27,664 nucleotides of DNA from contig CAZOEW010000025.1 of assembly GCA_964578935.1 (NCBI GenBank), positions 1 through 27,664 of the forward strand, in the 5' to 3' direction. The DNA is from JAQYVL01 sp964578935 (GTDB lineage: Bacteria; Desulfobacterota; Desulfobacteria; Desulfobacterales; SURF-7). The notes beneath the pieces were generated by a model. The model ran no database searches and was not told where the DNA came from. It was given only the letters and a program-made list of their open reading frames with translations. Position numbers and translations under genes: made by a program. Below, piece by piece: positions 14,969-23,200 of this stretch (position 1 is the stretch's first letter; every line of letters starts with the position of its first letter).

Positions 14969-17900
14969 TATTTCGCCTGTATTGTCCTCCAACATTATAC
15001 AGGGCTTTGGTTATCTGTCCCATGGAGCAAACCCTGACAGTATTCATCAGCTCTTCAAATATGTTTCCACCTTCAAGGACAACTTGCTGCAGCGCTTCAA
15101 GAGCTGCCGGAGAAGCTTTCTCGTTTCTTTTCTGGAACTCCGAAAGTCTTGCAAGCTGTGACTTTTTTTCCGACTCAGTTGCACGGGCAAGTTCGATAAA
15201 AGAAGACGCTTCTTCATGAGAGATATCCGGATTACGGAAGGTGTTTACACCAATTAAAGGGAGGTCTCCTGAATGTTTTAAATGCTCATATTGCAAAGAC
15301 TCTTCCTGAATGCAGCTCCTCTGGTAACCTGTTTCCATTGCCCCAAGAACTCCCCCTCTGGCTGTAAGTCTATCAAATTCCATGAGTACCGCTTCTTCAA
15401 CCAGTCTTGTCAGTTCCTCGACAATGAAACTCCCCTGATAGACATTTTCATTTCTGGAAAGCCCCCACTCCCGGTTTATGATAAGCTGAATGGCAAGGGC
15501 CCGTCTTACCGATTCATCGGTTGGGGTAGTGATTGCCTCATCATATGCATTTGTGTGCAGGCTGTTACAGTTATCATAGATTGCACAAAGGGCCTGAAGT
15601 GTCGTTCGAATATCGTTAAACTGTATTTCCTGACTATGCAGAGAGCGGCCTGAGGTTTGGATATGGTACTTCAGCATCTGTGACCGCTCTGAACCTTGAT
15701 ACCTTTCTTTGAGTGCGATTGCCCATATCCTTCTGGCCACCCTTCCAATAACCGTATATTCAGGATCCATTCCATTTGAAAAAAAGAAAGAAAAGTTCGG
15801 CGCAAAACCGTCAAGGGGCATGTTCCGTGACAGATAGTACTCCAGATATGTGAAACCGTTTGCAAGAGTAAGAGCAAGCTGGGTGATCGGATTGGCTCCG
15901 GCTTCCGCTATATGGTATCCTGAAATCGAAACGGAATAGAAATTACGAACCTTGTTGTCGATGAAAAATTCCTGGATATCCCCCATCATCTTTAAAGCAA
16001 ATTCAATGGAAAATATGCAGGTATTCTGTCCCTGGTCCTCTTTAAGTATATCGGCCTGAACCGTACCGCGAATGTTGGAAAGAGTGGTTTCCCGTATACT
16101 CTTCAATTCTTCATTTGAAGGATCCTTTCCTTTTTCCGCTCTGTATTTATCTACCTGCTGGTCAATCGCTGCATTCAGGAACATCGCCAGAACAATTGGT
16201 GCGGGGCCGTTAATCGTCATTGAAACAGACGTGTTCGGGGCGCAAAGTTCAAAACCATCATAAAGCAATCGAATATCATCGATCGTGCAGACACTCACGC
16301 CCGAAGTGCCGATTTTGCCGTAAATGTCGAGACGTATCTCAGGATCACATCCGTATAATGTAACGGAATCAAAAGCGGTAGACAACCGGGTTGCAGAATG
16401 GTTGGCTGACAACAGTTTGAACCTTCTGTTTGTTCGAGCAGGGTCACCTTCACCCGCAAACATCCTTGTTGGATCTTCATCCGTTCGTTTCAGAGGGAAT
16501 ACCCCCGATGTGTATGGGAATCGCCCGGGTATATTCTCTTCACGCATCCATCTATAAATCTCACCGGGGTCTTTAAATTTCGGCAGAGAAATCCTGGGAA
16601 TCTTAACCTTTGAAAGGGATTTTGTGAAAAGGGGCACTCGAATTTCACGTCCGCGTACATGATAAACCAGTTCATCTCCTTCATATTCTGATTCTATCCC
16701 TGCCCATTCATGGATCAGGGCGATCGTTTCCGGATGAAGATTCGCTTTTGATACTGCAGCGGTTTCATGAACTTTTTCAAAAAGAGCTGAAAGATCATTG
16801 TCAGAACAATTTTCTCTGATCATTTTTTCAGCTTCCACGAAATGCCATTCATTTCGAAGAATTTCCGACTGTTCTTTCGTGCGCTGGTGATATGCTCGAA
16901 CCGTATCCGCTATTTCTGAGAGGTAACGGGTTCGTTTCGGAGGAATGATAATGGTTTTTGAGGTAGAGAATCTGGTTTCAGGCCGGGCCAAACCGGATTT
17001 AAATTTCACACCCGTCTCTGCGGCGATTGCGTCAAGGATACCGTGGTAAAATGCTGTAACACCATCGTCATTAAATTTCGAGGCGATTGTTCCATAAACA
17101 GGCATCTCTTCCAATGGGGTGCCCCATGCCTTCCGATTGCGCTGCACCTGTTTGCGAACATCCCGAAGAGCATCTTCACTGCCCTGTTTTTCAAATTTAT
17201 TTACAGCCACAATATCCGCATAATCGAGCATATCAATTTTTTCAAGTTGAGTTGCTGCTCCGAATTCACTTGTCATGACATAAATTGAGATGTCTGCCAG
17301 ATCATATATTTTGGAATCCCCCTGTCCGATACCGGCGGTTTCTGCAATAATCAAATCAAAACCCGCAGCCTTTGTGACTTCGATTGCTTCAGGCATGGCA
17401 GCAGGAACTTCGGTATTGGACTGGCGGGTTGCAAGGCTGCGCATATACAATCTTGGACTGCCAAGGCTGTTCATACGTATACGGTCACCCAACAGTGCTC
17501 CTCCCGTCTTTCGGCGTGATGGGTCCCCGCAGAGGATGGCGACACGTATATCCTGGATATCAAGCAGCAGACGGAGAAGAAACTCGTCCGTAAGAGACGA
17601 CTTTCCGGCGCCTCCTGTACCGGTAATTCCAATGACAGGTATTTTTCTGCTGTCTGTCTTTGCCCTCAATCCGGACATGATTTCTTCAAGATTTCCGTTT
17701 TCAGCGCTCTTTGCAAGCTCTACCGCGGTAATCAGATTGGCGATCGCAAGCCTGTTATCTGTAGAAAGTTTTTCTAAATTAATGCTGATATCATTCATGG
17801 TTGAAAAATCCAGTTTTTCGACCATATGGTTTATCATCCCCTGCAAACCCATTCTTGCCCCTTCTTCCGGCGAATAAATTTTTGCAACCCCGTATGCCTC

Positions 17901-18242
17901 CAACGCCTTGATCTCGTCCGGGACAATAACACCTCCTCCACCTCCGAAAATTTTTATATGAGGCGCGCCTTTTTCTTTCAACAGATCAACCATATACTTG
18001 AAAAATTCCATGTGTCCGCCCTGATAGCTTGATACGGCAATTCCCTGTGCGCCCTCATCAATCGCCGCCTCCACAATCTCTTGAGCTGATCTGTTGTGAC
18101 CGAGATGAATAACTTCAACTCCGGTATCCTGCAGTATTCTGCGCATGATATTGATAGACGCATCATGCCCGTCAAAAAGCGATGTCGCGGTGACAACTCG
18201 AATATGATTATCAGGCTTATAACATTCTGCTTCTGAAGCCAT
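14964..18242 (-). CDS. icmF: Fused isobutyryl-CoA mutase (IcmF): B12 domain, MeaI-type GTPase, mutase
   Basis: The 1092-aa length and domain order match IcmF. The N-terminal B12-binding domain carries SLFDGHDAS with the cobalt ligand H26. A MeaI/MeaB-type G-protein chaperone follows, with Walker A GTGGAGKS (208-215), ETAGIGQGDS (301-310) and a base-recognition motif NKFE (348-351). The mutase barrel runs from about 560 to 1090. The two substrate-determining positions that are Tyr and Arg in methylmalonyl-CoA mutase are F595 (RMFAGEG) and Q739 (DQGQN), as in characterised isobutyryl-CoA mutases, and the catalytic histidine is H777 (SISGYH). It should interconvert isobutyryl-CoA and butyryl-CoA; isovaleryl/pivalyl-CoA activity is possible, as known for some IcmFs. 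AAGGAG precedes the ATG. It is 62 bases downstream of the TetR gene and probably in its operon. Confidence 0.95.
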   Translation of the reverse strand: MASEAECYKPDNHIRVVTATSLFDGHDASINIMRRILQDTGVEVIHLGHNRSAQEIVEAAIDEGAQGIAVSSYQGGHMEFFKYMVDLLKEKGAPHIKIFGGGGGVIVPDEIKALEAYGVAKIYSPEEGARMGLQGMINHMVEKLDFSTMNDISINLEKLSTDNRLAIANLITAVELAKSAENGNLEEIMSGLRAKTDSRKIPVIGITGTGGAGKSSLTDEFLLRLLLDIQDIRVAILCGDPSRRKTGGALLGDRIRMNSLGSPRLYMRSLATRQSNTEVPAAMPEAIEVTKAAGFDLIIAETAGIGQGDSKIYDLADISIYVMTSEFGAATQLEKIDMLDYADIVAVNKFEKQGSEDALRDVRKQVQRNRKAWGTPLEEMPVYGTIASKFNDDGVTAFYHGILDAIAAETGVKFKSGLARPETRFSTSKTIIIPPKRTRYLSEIADTVRAYHQRTKEQSEILRNEWHFVEAEKMIRENCSDNDLSALFEKVHETAAVSKANLHPETIALIHEWAGIESEYEGDELVYHVRGREIRVPLFTKSLSKVKIPRISLPKFKDPGEIYRWMREENIPGRFPYTSGVFPLKRTDEDPTRMFAGEGDPARTNRRFKLLSANHSATRLSTAFDSVTLYGCDPEIRLDIYGKIGTSGVSVCTIDDIRLLYDGFELCAPNTSVSMTINGPAPIVLAMFLNAAIDQQVDKYRAEKGKDPSNEELKSIRETTLSNIRGTVQADILKEDQGQNTCIFSIEFALKMMGDIQEFFIDNKVRNFYSVSISGYHIAEAGANPITQLALTLANGFTYLEYYLSRNMPLDGFAPNFSFFFSNGMDPEYTVIGRVARRIWAIALKERYQGSERSQMLKYHIQTSGRSLHSQEIQFNDIRTTLQALCAIYDNCNSLHTNAYDEAITTPTDESVRRALAIQLIINREWGLSRNENVYQGSFIVEELTRLVEEAVLMEFDRLTARGGVLGAMETGYQRSCIQEESLQYEHLKHSGDLPLIGVNTFRNPDISHEEASSFIELARATESEKKSQLARLSEFQKRNEKASPAALEALQQVVLEGGNIFEELMNTVRVCSMGQITKALYNVGGQYRRNM

Positions 18243-18304
18243 TTTTTTCTCCTTTTTCTACAACATAAAATAATTGATACCCGGACAGCGGTTACGATCT
18301 TGAG

Positions 18305-18985
18305 TTATATTTTCTTTTTCTCTCCCAAAAGTCCGAAGATGGTTTTTGTCTGAAAATTAATAAACTCATTAATTGTATAATGGCGGGTGTAATACCACCG
18401 ACGAAAAGCCCATGACTGTCCGAGAACGGAAATGTTATGGGCAACAAGGTCTATGGTTTTCTTATCAAGTTGAGGCAGGTCATCCGAGGAATTAATTCGA
18501 CTAAGAACATCAACAAAAATACCGGTAATCCGTATCTCATTTTCAAGAACCTTCGTTTTCCACTGGGGAGGCAGAAACTGCGTGACCTGATACATGAGAA
18601 GTACATGATCGCTCAAACGATCGCAAATCAATAAAAATTCACGAATTATCTCCGCAAGTGCTCTGCGCCCGAGAGTCTCCCTTGAAAGAATTTTCCCGAC
18701 ACTTTCTTCCACTTCCGCGTGAATCGAATCGCAAACCAGATAAAGCACATCTTCTTTTGATGCGACATATTCATAAAGTGAACCGATTGAAAAGCCTGTA
18801 GCGCCGGCGATCTGCCTGGTCGTTGTTTTGTGAAACCCGTTTTGAATAAAAAGCCGGACAGACGCATTAACAATCTGCTGTCTTCGCTCCTTCACAAGAT
18901 CAGGATCTTTGATCTGTGTCGGCACATCTTTTGTCCTTCCTTCCGGAGACACTTCAGCCTTTGCTTTTATTTCGCCTTTTCCCAA
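18305..18985 (-). CDS. TetR-family transcriptional regulator, probable regulator of the acyl-CoA genes
   Basis: The protein has up to 226 aa. After a charged N-terminal extension of about 30 residues, a TetR HTH runs from RRQQIVNASVRLF through TTTRQIAGATGFSIGSLYEYVASKEDVLY, the full family signature. The remaining ~150 residues form the helical ligand and dimer domain. The listed start at 18985 is a TTG preceded by AAGGTGG; a GTG at 18925 preceded by GGAAGGA is an alternative that removes most of the extension. An 18-bp near-perfect palindrome lies 24 bases upstream, just after a good promoter, so autorepression is likely. The neighbours (mutase below, thiolase and dehydrogenase divergent) suggest an acyl-CoA ligand, as for FadR- and PsrA-type TetR proteins; this is inferred. 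Confidence 0.88.
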   Translation of the reverse strand: MGKGEIKAKAEVSPEGRTKDVPTQIKDPDLVKERRQQIVNASVRLFIQNGFHKTTTRQIAGATGFSIGSLYEYVASKEDVLYLVCDSIHAEVEESVGKILSRETLGRRALAEIIREFLLICDRLSDHVLLMYQVTQFLPPQWKTKVLENEIRITGIFVDVLSRINSSDDLPQLDKKTIDLVAHNISVLGQSWAFRRWYYTRHYTINEFINFQTKTIFGLLGEKKKI

Positions 18986-19008
18986 AGGTCACCACCTTTC
19001 AACTAATA

Positions 19009-19026
19009 TGAACGAGCGCTCGGTCA
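19009..19026. promoter_or_regulatory. TetR-type operator, 18-bp palindrome
   Basis: TGAACGAGCGCTCGGTCA is a palindrome with one mismatched pair and a perfect 10-bp core CGAGCGCTCG. Length and symmetry fit TetR dimers, and the sequence is like the ACCGAGCGCTCGGT-type operators of acyl-CoA regulators. It sits between the -10 element and the start of the TetR gene, so binding would block transcription. Confidence 0.75.
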
Positions 19027-19036
19027 AAATAGTATA

Positions 19037-19064
19037 ATTATCACCTTGTTTAAATTTTTGTCAA
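19037..19064 (-). promoter_or_regulatory. Sigma-70 promoter of the TetR-icmF operon
   Basis: On the minus strand TTGACA (19059-19064, perfect) is followed after 16 bases by GATAAT (19037-19042, five of six). The TetR operator lies about ten bases further downstream, which is a repressing position. Confidence 0.7.
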
Positions 19065-19295
19065 CATTTTTTGGATCAAATTCAATGGAATCAGAATACC
19101 AAAAAAGAAATGCTGTTTTGCTTTTCATTGTTTTATGATAACAGACAAACTGGATTCAGCTACAGGGATTAAAATCCCGAACGAATGAACGGGATTGCAC
19201 CTCTGCAGACCAGGTGGTTTAAAAAATACTTCCATTATCGATTTGTCTGATGGTTCAGAGGAGTAACTTAAATATCACAAAAAGGGGATAATCAA

Positions 19296-20471
19296 ATGAA
19301 AGAGGCTGTAATTGTAAGTGCTGTTCGAACCCCGCTCGGAAGTTTTAACGGCGCATTGGGGGCAACCGGCGCCACAAAGCTTGGGGCTGTTGTCATTGAA
19401 GCTGCAATCAAAAGAGCCGGTATACAAAAAAATCTGGTTAATGAAGTCATCATGGGACAGGTTCTTCCTTGCGGTTATGGACAAAACCCGGCAAAGCAGG
19501 CAGCCGTAATGGCCGGAATGCCCTGGGAGGCGGAGTGCATTACGATAAACAAGGTCTGTGGTTCATCATTGAAAGCCGTTATGCTTGCCGCTCAGGCTAT
19601 TCAAACCGGTGATGCGGATATCGTTGTTGCCGGCGGCATGGAAAATATGAGCATGGCCCCATACTACCTCGAAAAAGCCCGTTTTGGATACAGGATGGGG
19701 CCGTCCATGATACAGGATCATATGGTCCATGACGGGCTCTGGGATATTGTCAATGATTTTCATATGGGAATTTCAAATGAACTCTGTTCTGAAAAATACA
19801 ATGTCAGTCGTGAGGATCAGGATCGATACGCTGCCGAATCTTACAGACGGGCGATGAATGCGATCCATTCAGGCAGATTCAAAAATGAAATCATACCGGT
19901 TGAAATCCCCACACGAAAAGGTGAACCCATTCTTTTTTCTCAGGATGAATGCCCCGTGGAAACGAGTTATGAAACGCTTTCCAGAATGAAGGGGGCATTT
20001 AAAAAAGACGGGATAGGAACTGCAGGCAATGCTTCGATTATCAGCGATGGTGCTGCGGCTGTTGTCGTCATGTCAAAAGAAAAAGCGGAAAGCCTGGGAT
20101 GCACTCCTCTTGTTTCTATCGGGGCTCAGGCATCCTATGGAATTGATATGAAATATGTTCTCGTGGCACCTATATGGGCAATTCCCAAATGTTTAAACAA
20201 GGAGGGGATAACCAAAGACAATGTGGATCTTTATGAGATCAATGAGGCGTTCAGCGGCTCTACAGTTGCTGTTTTAAAGGAGCTGTCCATTGATCCTGAA
20301 AAAGTGAATGTTAATGGTGGAAGCGTGGCTCTCGGGCATCCGATCGGCGCAAGCGGGTGCCGTGTCCTTGTCACCCTTATTCATGAAATGATCAAAGAAA
20401 ACCATAAAACAGGGCTCGCTTCATTGTGCCTCGGAGGTGGAGAGGCCGTTGCAATGATCGTAAAAAGATGA
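19296..20471 (+). CDS. Acetyl-CoA C-acetyltransferase (thiolase II)
   Basis: At 391 aa this is a full-length thiolase. The nucleophile is C88 in INKVCGSSLK, the general-base pair is H348 in GGSVALGHPIGASG and C378 in SLCLGGGEA, and NEAF is present near 315. All are at the standard positions for biosynthetic or degradative acetoacetyl-CoA thiolases, so it should cleave acetoacetyl-CoA to two acetyl-CoA, or run in reverse. AGGGGAT precedes the ATG at seven bases. It is divergent from the TetR-icmF pair and 62 bases upstream of the 3-hydroxybutyryl-CoA dehydrogenase, forming a two-gene operon. The last steps of butyrate oxidation in the cytoplasm are the natural role; substrate chain length is inferred from family resemblance. 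Confidence 0.95.
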   Translation: MKEAVIVSAVRTPLGSFNGALGATGATKLGAVVIEAAIKRAGIQKNLVNEVIMGQVLPCGYGQNPAKQAAVMAGMPWEAECITINKVCGSSLKAVMLAAQAIQTGDADIVVAGGMENMSMAPYYLEKARFGYRMGPSMIQDHMVHDGLWDIVNDFHMGISNELCSEKYNVSREDQDRYAAESYRRAMNAIHSGRFKNEIIPVEIPTRKGEPILFSQDECPVETSYETLSRMKGAFKKDGIGTAGNASIISDGAAAVVVMSKEKAESLGCTPLVSIGAQASYGIDMKYVLVAPIWAIPKCLNKEGITKDNVDLYEINEAFSGSTVAVLKELSIDPEKVNVNGGSVALGHPIGASGCRVLVTLIHEMIKENHKTGLASLCLGGGEAVAMIVKR

Positions 20472-20533
20472 ATGACGCCTGAACGAAAACGGACAATTCA
20501 GGATGGATAACAAAAAGAGAGAAGGAGATTATG

Positions 20534-21382
20534 ATGGAAATTAAAACATTCGCTGTCATTGGATCAGGCCAGATGGGAAATGGTATTGCTCAGGTTGCGG
20601 CTTCCAGCGGGCTTTCTGTAATTATGACCGACATCAATACGGATTTTGTCGAAAAAGGGTTTGTGAACATTGAAAAAAATTTACAGCGCAGCCTGGATAA
20701 GGGGAAGATAACCAAAGAGGAAAAAAATACGGTATTGGGACGAATTCAAAAAAGCGTTGATATCGCGGATTGCGCTGAAGCGGATTTCGTGGTTGAAGCT
20801 GCCACCGAGGATGAAAAACTGAAGTTTGGTATTTTTAAAGCACTTGATCGTGCATGTAAAAAAGAGTGTATTCTTTCTACAAATACCTCTTCGATTCCGA
20901 TCGGCAGAATCGCGGCTCAGACAGGGCGGCCCGAAAAGGTTATCGGAATGCATTTCATGAATCCGGTGCCTGTCATGAAGCTGATCGAAGTCATCCGGGG
21001 GATTGCGACATCCGAAGAAACCTTCCGAATCACATGGGATTTAAGTGAAAAATTCGGAAAGACCCCGGCAGAGGCCAGCGACTATCCCGGATTCATAGCC
21101 AATAGAATTCTTATGCCCATGATCAATGAATCCATCTACTGTCTTTACCATGGAGTCGGCCGCAGGGAGGATATTGATACCGTCATGAAACTCGGCATGA
21201 ACCACCCGATGGGTCCACTCGCGCTGGCGGATTTGATCGGCCTTGACACATGTCTTGCCATTATGGAAACCCTTTATGATGGATTCAAGGATTCCAAATA
21301 CCGTCCCTGCCCTCTTCTTCGTAAATATGTAGAGGCCGGGTGGCTCGGCCGAAAAACAGGCAAAGGTTTTTATGAGTATTGA
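20534..21382 (+). CDS. 3-hydroxybutyryl-CoA dehydrogenase
   Basis: This 282-aa protein (283 if the ATG at 20531 is used; GGAG spacing favours 20534) has the NAD-binding Rossmann motif GSGQMGNGIA at its N terminus and the catalytic region STNTSSIPI and GMHFMNPVPVMKLIE, with the histidine and asparagine of the family. Its C-terminal dimer domain ends LGRKTGKGFYEY, typical for the stand-alone short enzymes (about 282 aa), not the fused FadB form. It oxidises 3-hydroxybutyryl-CoA to acetoacetyl-CoA, the substrate of the thiolase encoded just upstream. No enoyl-CoA hydratase or acyl-CoA dehydrogenase is adjacent, so the pathway is completed elsewhere. Downstream there are two hairpins before the convergent NAD synthase gene. 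Confidence 0.95.
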   Translation: MEIKTFAVIGSGQMGNGIAQVAASSGLSVIMTDINTDFVEKGFVNIEKNLQRSLDKGKITKEEKNTVLGRIQKSVDIADCAEADFVVEAATEDEKLKFGIFKALDRACKKECILSTNTSSIPIGRIAAQTGRPEKVIGMHFMNPVPVMKLIEVIRGIATSEETFRITWDLSEKFGKTPAEASDYPGFIANRILMPMINESIYCLYHGVGRREDIDTVMKLGMNHPMGPLALADLIGLDTCLAIMETLYDGFKDSKYRPCPLLRKYVEAGWLGRKTGKGFYEY

Positions 21383-21430
21383 TCCAAACAACCATGTCGA
21401 AAATAGACGCCGAGTAAAAAACCACCGTAC

Positions 21431-21460
21431 AAGAGTGCCCGATATCCCTGGGGTGCTCTT
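21431..21460. terminator. Hairpin downstream of the dehydrogenase gene
   Basis: AAGAGTGCCC pairs with GGGGTGCTCTT (two G-U pairs in RNA) around a nine-base loop. It has no following T tract on the plus strand, so terminator strength is uncertain; on the minus strand a T6 follows after ten bases. Confidence 0.45.
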
Positions 21461-21474
21461 ACCATAAAAAAGAA

Positions 21475-21513
21475 GGGGACGGTTAAGATAGGGTCAGGCC
21501 CTTAACTGTCCCC
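21475..21513 (-). terminator. Terminator/REP-like long hairpin containing the nadE stop codon
   Basis: GGGGAC-G-GTTAA (21475 onward) pairs with TTAAC-T-GTCCCC (ending 21513), a 12-pair stem, and inside it AAG/CTT and GGG/CCC can pair further. On the minus strand the stem is followed by TTCTTTTTTATGG, a good T tract. The nadE stop TAA (21502-21504) lies in the arm. The element resembles GGGGAC-type repeated palindromes of deltaproteobacteria, which would need a genome comparison to confirm. Confidence 0.65.
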
Positions 21514-22353
21514 GATTAAAATTTCTCTGCTGATGCTCTGGGGATCTTTTCTCTTAAATTCAGAATTGATATGACGCAAAATTACAGGGTGATCCGGATT
21601 TTCGGCAGATCCTTTTAAATAATCTATAAGGATTCGATCAGCGGCTTCATAATCGGCAACCCCGATCTGGTCAAAATCACTCCCCGTAATGCCAAGTCCA
21701 TCTGTAGGAACCGCGTCAATACAAAGTCTCAAAGCATCCGATTTCAATTTCTCATTCTCGTCTCTGTATTTATCAGCAAGATATCCTGCAAGACCGTAAA
21801 CCTCTGTTTTCCATAAGTACTGAATCAATCCATAGTTGCCGACATCTCCATGAAGTGTCCAGAATCCAAGAAGCAGCTCCGTATAGTTATCCGTGGATAA
21901 AACCATTCCTTTTTTAAAATGGGCGAGATTAAACAGGTAAATCATCCTGACCCTTGCCTTGATGTTTCCCCTCCTGATCTTTTCAACGTCCGAATCTATT
22001 GTTTCCTGAACGCTTCCGGCGATAATCTCCTGATAGAGATTTCGATAGGCCTGTGTCAGATCTTTTTGTTCAAAATCATCACAGAAAACATCGCCGATTT
22101 TTTTCGCTCTTGATATTTCACCGTCCGTATTGCTTTCAATCGGAATGCTTCGTCCTATTAGCTTCACATCCGGCAGCTTTTTTAAAATTTCTGACGCGAT
22201 TGCGCAGGCCAGAGCGCTGTCAATCCCACCTGAAAGACCGACAATTAAAGATTTCAGGTTTGGATTTGTCCGGAGATATCCCCTGGCACATTTTATGATA
22301 TTTGAAAAAATTCTCTCGTAATCCGTTCTGATGGATAACATTAAATTTTTCAT
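21502..22353 (-). CDS. nadE: Ammonia-dependent NAD(+) synthase
   Basis: From the ATG at 22353, preceded by AGGGA at a good distance, the protein has 283 aa; the open frame runs to 22458 but the extra 35 residues are not family-like. The N-type ATP pyrophosphatase loop is SGGIDSA, followed by STDNYTELLLGFWTLHGDVGNYG and the TDGLGITGSDFDQIG region, all in the NadE order. It adenylates nicotinic acid adenine dinucleotide and amidates it to NAD+. No glutaminase domain is present, so ammonia is the nitrogen source. The last four residues (IGDS at the end of the reading frame) are encoded by the arm of a long hairpin at 21475-21513, so the natural C terminus may have been changed by insertion of that element. 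The gene is divergent from folA. Confidence 0.92.
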   Translation of the reverse strand: MKNLMLSIRTDYERIFSNIIKCARGYLRTNPNLKSLIVGLSGGIDSALACAIASEILKKLPDVKLIGRSIPIESNTDGEISRAKKIGDVFCDDFEQKDLTQAYRNLYQEIIAGSVQETIDSDVEKIRRGNIKARVRMIYLFNLAHFKKGMVLSTDNYTELLLGFWTLHGDVGNYGLIQYLWKTEVYGLAGYLADKYRDENEKLKSDALRLCIDAVPTDGLGITGSDFDQIGVADYEAADRILIDYLKGSAENPDHPVILRHINSEFKRKDPQSISREILIGDS

Positions 22354-22611
22354 AATTTTTTCCCTGTTTTCAACCTTGAAGTGAACATAAGACAAATTTA
22401 GGGTTCTTGTTAAAAACACCGCACGTTTCAATCTGATTTGATGAAAAACCAATTCCACGATTTGTTTTTTAGCATTTTATTGTTTTGAAATAAACCGTAA
22501 ACAATGATATTCTTTTCACCGTAATTTCTACGCAAGGCTTTATTGAATCGTATTCAAGCAAGGCGCCAATTCCAATCCGGAAAATGTTTAATGGCAATAG
22601 AAGGAGAATAA

Positions 22612-23109
22612 ATGTCCGTAAGCATCATCGCGGCAATGGCAGCGAATCGTGTAATCGGAAGAGCTAACAAGATCCCATGGAAAATTCCCGGCGAACAGAA
22701 ACTCTTTCGAAAAATTACCGAAGGACACCCCATAATCATGGGAAGAAAAACATACGAATCCATTGGCAGGCCACTTCCATTCCGTTTAAATATTATCATA
22801 ACCAGAAAAAAAAATTATATCATTCCAGGTTGTCTCACATTCAGCGATCTCTTTTCCGCCTTAGAGGAATTTAACGGCAGAAAAGTTTTTATTATCGGAG
22901 GGGAACAGATATACAAGCAAGCTCTCCCGATTGCGGAAGATATTTATTTGACGATAATACAGAAAAAAATTGCCGGTGATGTGTTTTTTCCGGATTTTTC
23001 AAAGTCCGAGTTTACCATTGTAGAAGAAAAGACCATGAGTACTTCCCCGCCATATACATTTATTCATTTCAAAAGGATACCGTCAAACGATCTATCCGAC
23101 ACAAAGTGA
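22612..23109 (+). CDS. folA: Dihydrofolate reductase
   Basis: The 165-aa length is typical. It begins with the family strand SVSIIAAMAANRVIGRANKIPW, with IPW of the substrate pocket, then a helix ending HPIIMGRKTYESIGRPLP, the adenosine-binding basic patch, and IIGGEQIYKQAL with the conserved GG turn and the tyrosine. It reduces dihydrofolate to tetrahydrofolate with NADPH in the cytoplasm. AAGGAG lies ahead of the ATG. There is no thymidylate synthase next to it. The gene ends 13 bases before a bidirectional terminator, so it is a single-gene unit divergent from nadE. Confidence 0.95.
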   Translation: MSVSIIAAMAANRVIGRANKIPWKIPGEQKLFRKITEGHPIIMGRKTYESIGRPLPFRLNIIITRKKNYIIPGCLTFSDLFSALEEFNGRKVFIIGGEQIYKQALPIAEDIYLTIIQKKIAGDVFFPDFSKSEFTIVEEKTMSTSPPYTFIHFKRIPSNDLSDTK

Positions 23110-23121
23110 TCGTTCCAAATA

Positions 23122-23159
23122 AAAAGAGAGGCGGTGAAACCTTCATCCGCCCCTCTTTT
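23122..23159. terminator. Bidirectional rho-independent terminator between folA and the H1-like gene
   Basis: AAAAGAGAGGCGG (23122-23134) pairs with CCGCCCCTCTTTT (23147-23159): 13 pairs with one mismatch around a 12-base loop. It has T runs on both strands, TTTT after the stem for folA and CTCTTTTTATTT for the minus-strand gene. Confidence 0.85.
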
Positions 23160-23200
23160 GCTTGTAAAACCGGAATACAAAAACAACCGCTTAGCCGGGA

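Larger units (their letters stand above)
18986..19295. other. Divergent control region between the TetR and thiolase genes
   Basis: Besides the TetR promoter and operator, this stretch has a triple repeat GGGATT (19165-19170), AATCCC (19173-19178), GGGATT (19191-19196) that can form two competing hairpins, and a weak plus-strand promoter-like pair TTGCAC (19195-19200) and TTTAAA (19218-19223). No gene is seen. Confidence 0.5.

Noticed and set aside
17290..17877. 195-codon plus-strand reading frame
   Set aside because: It lies antisense inside the mutase gene, whose protein has intact family motifs throughout this interval; no ribosome binding site or family resemblance.
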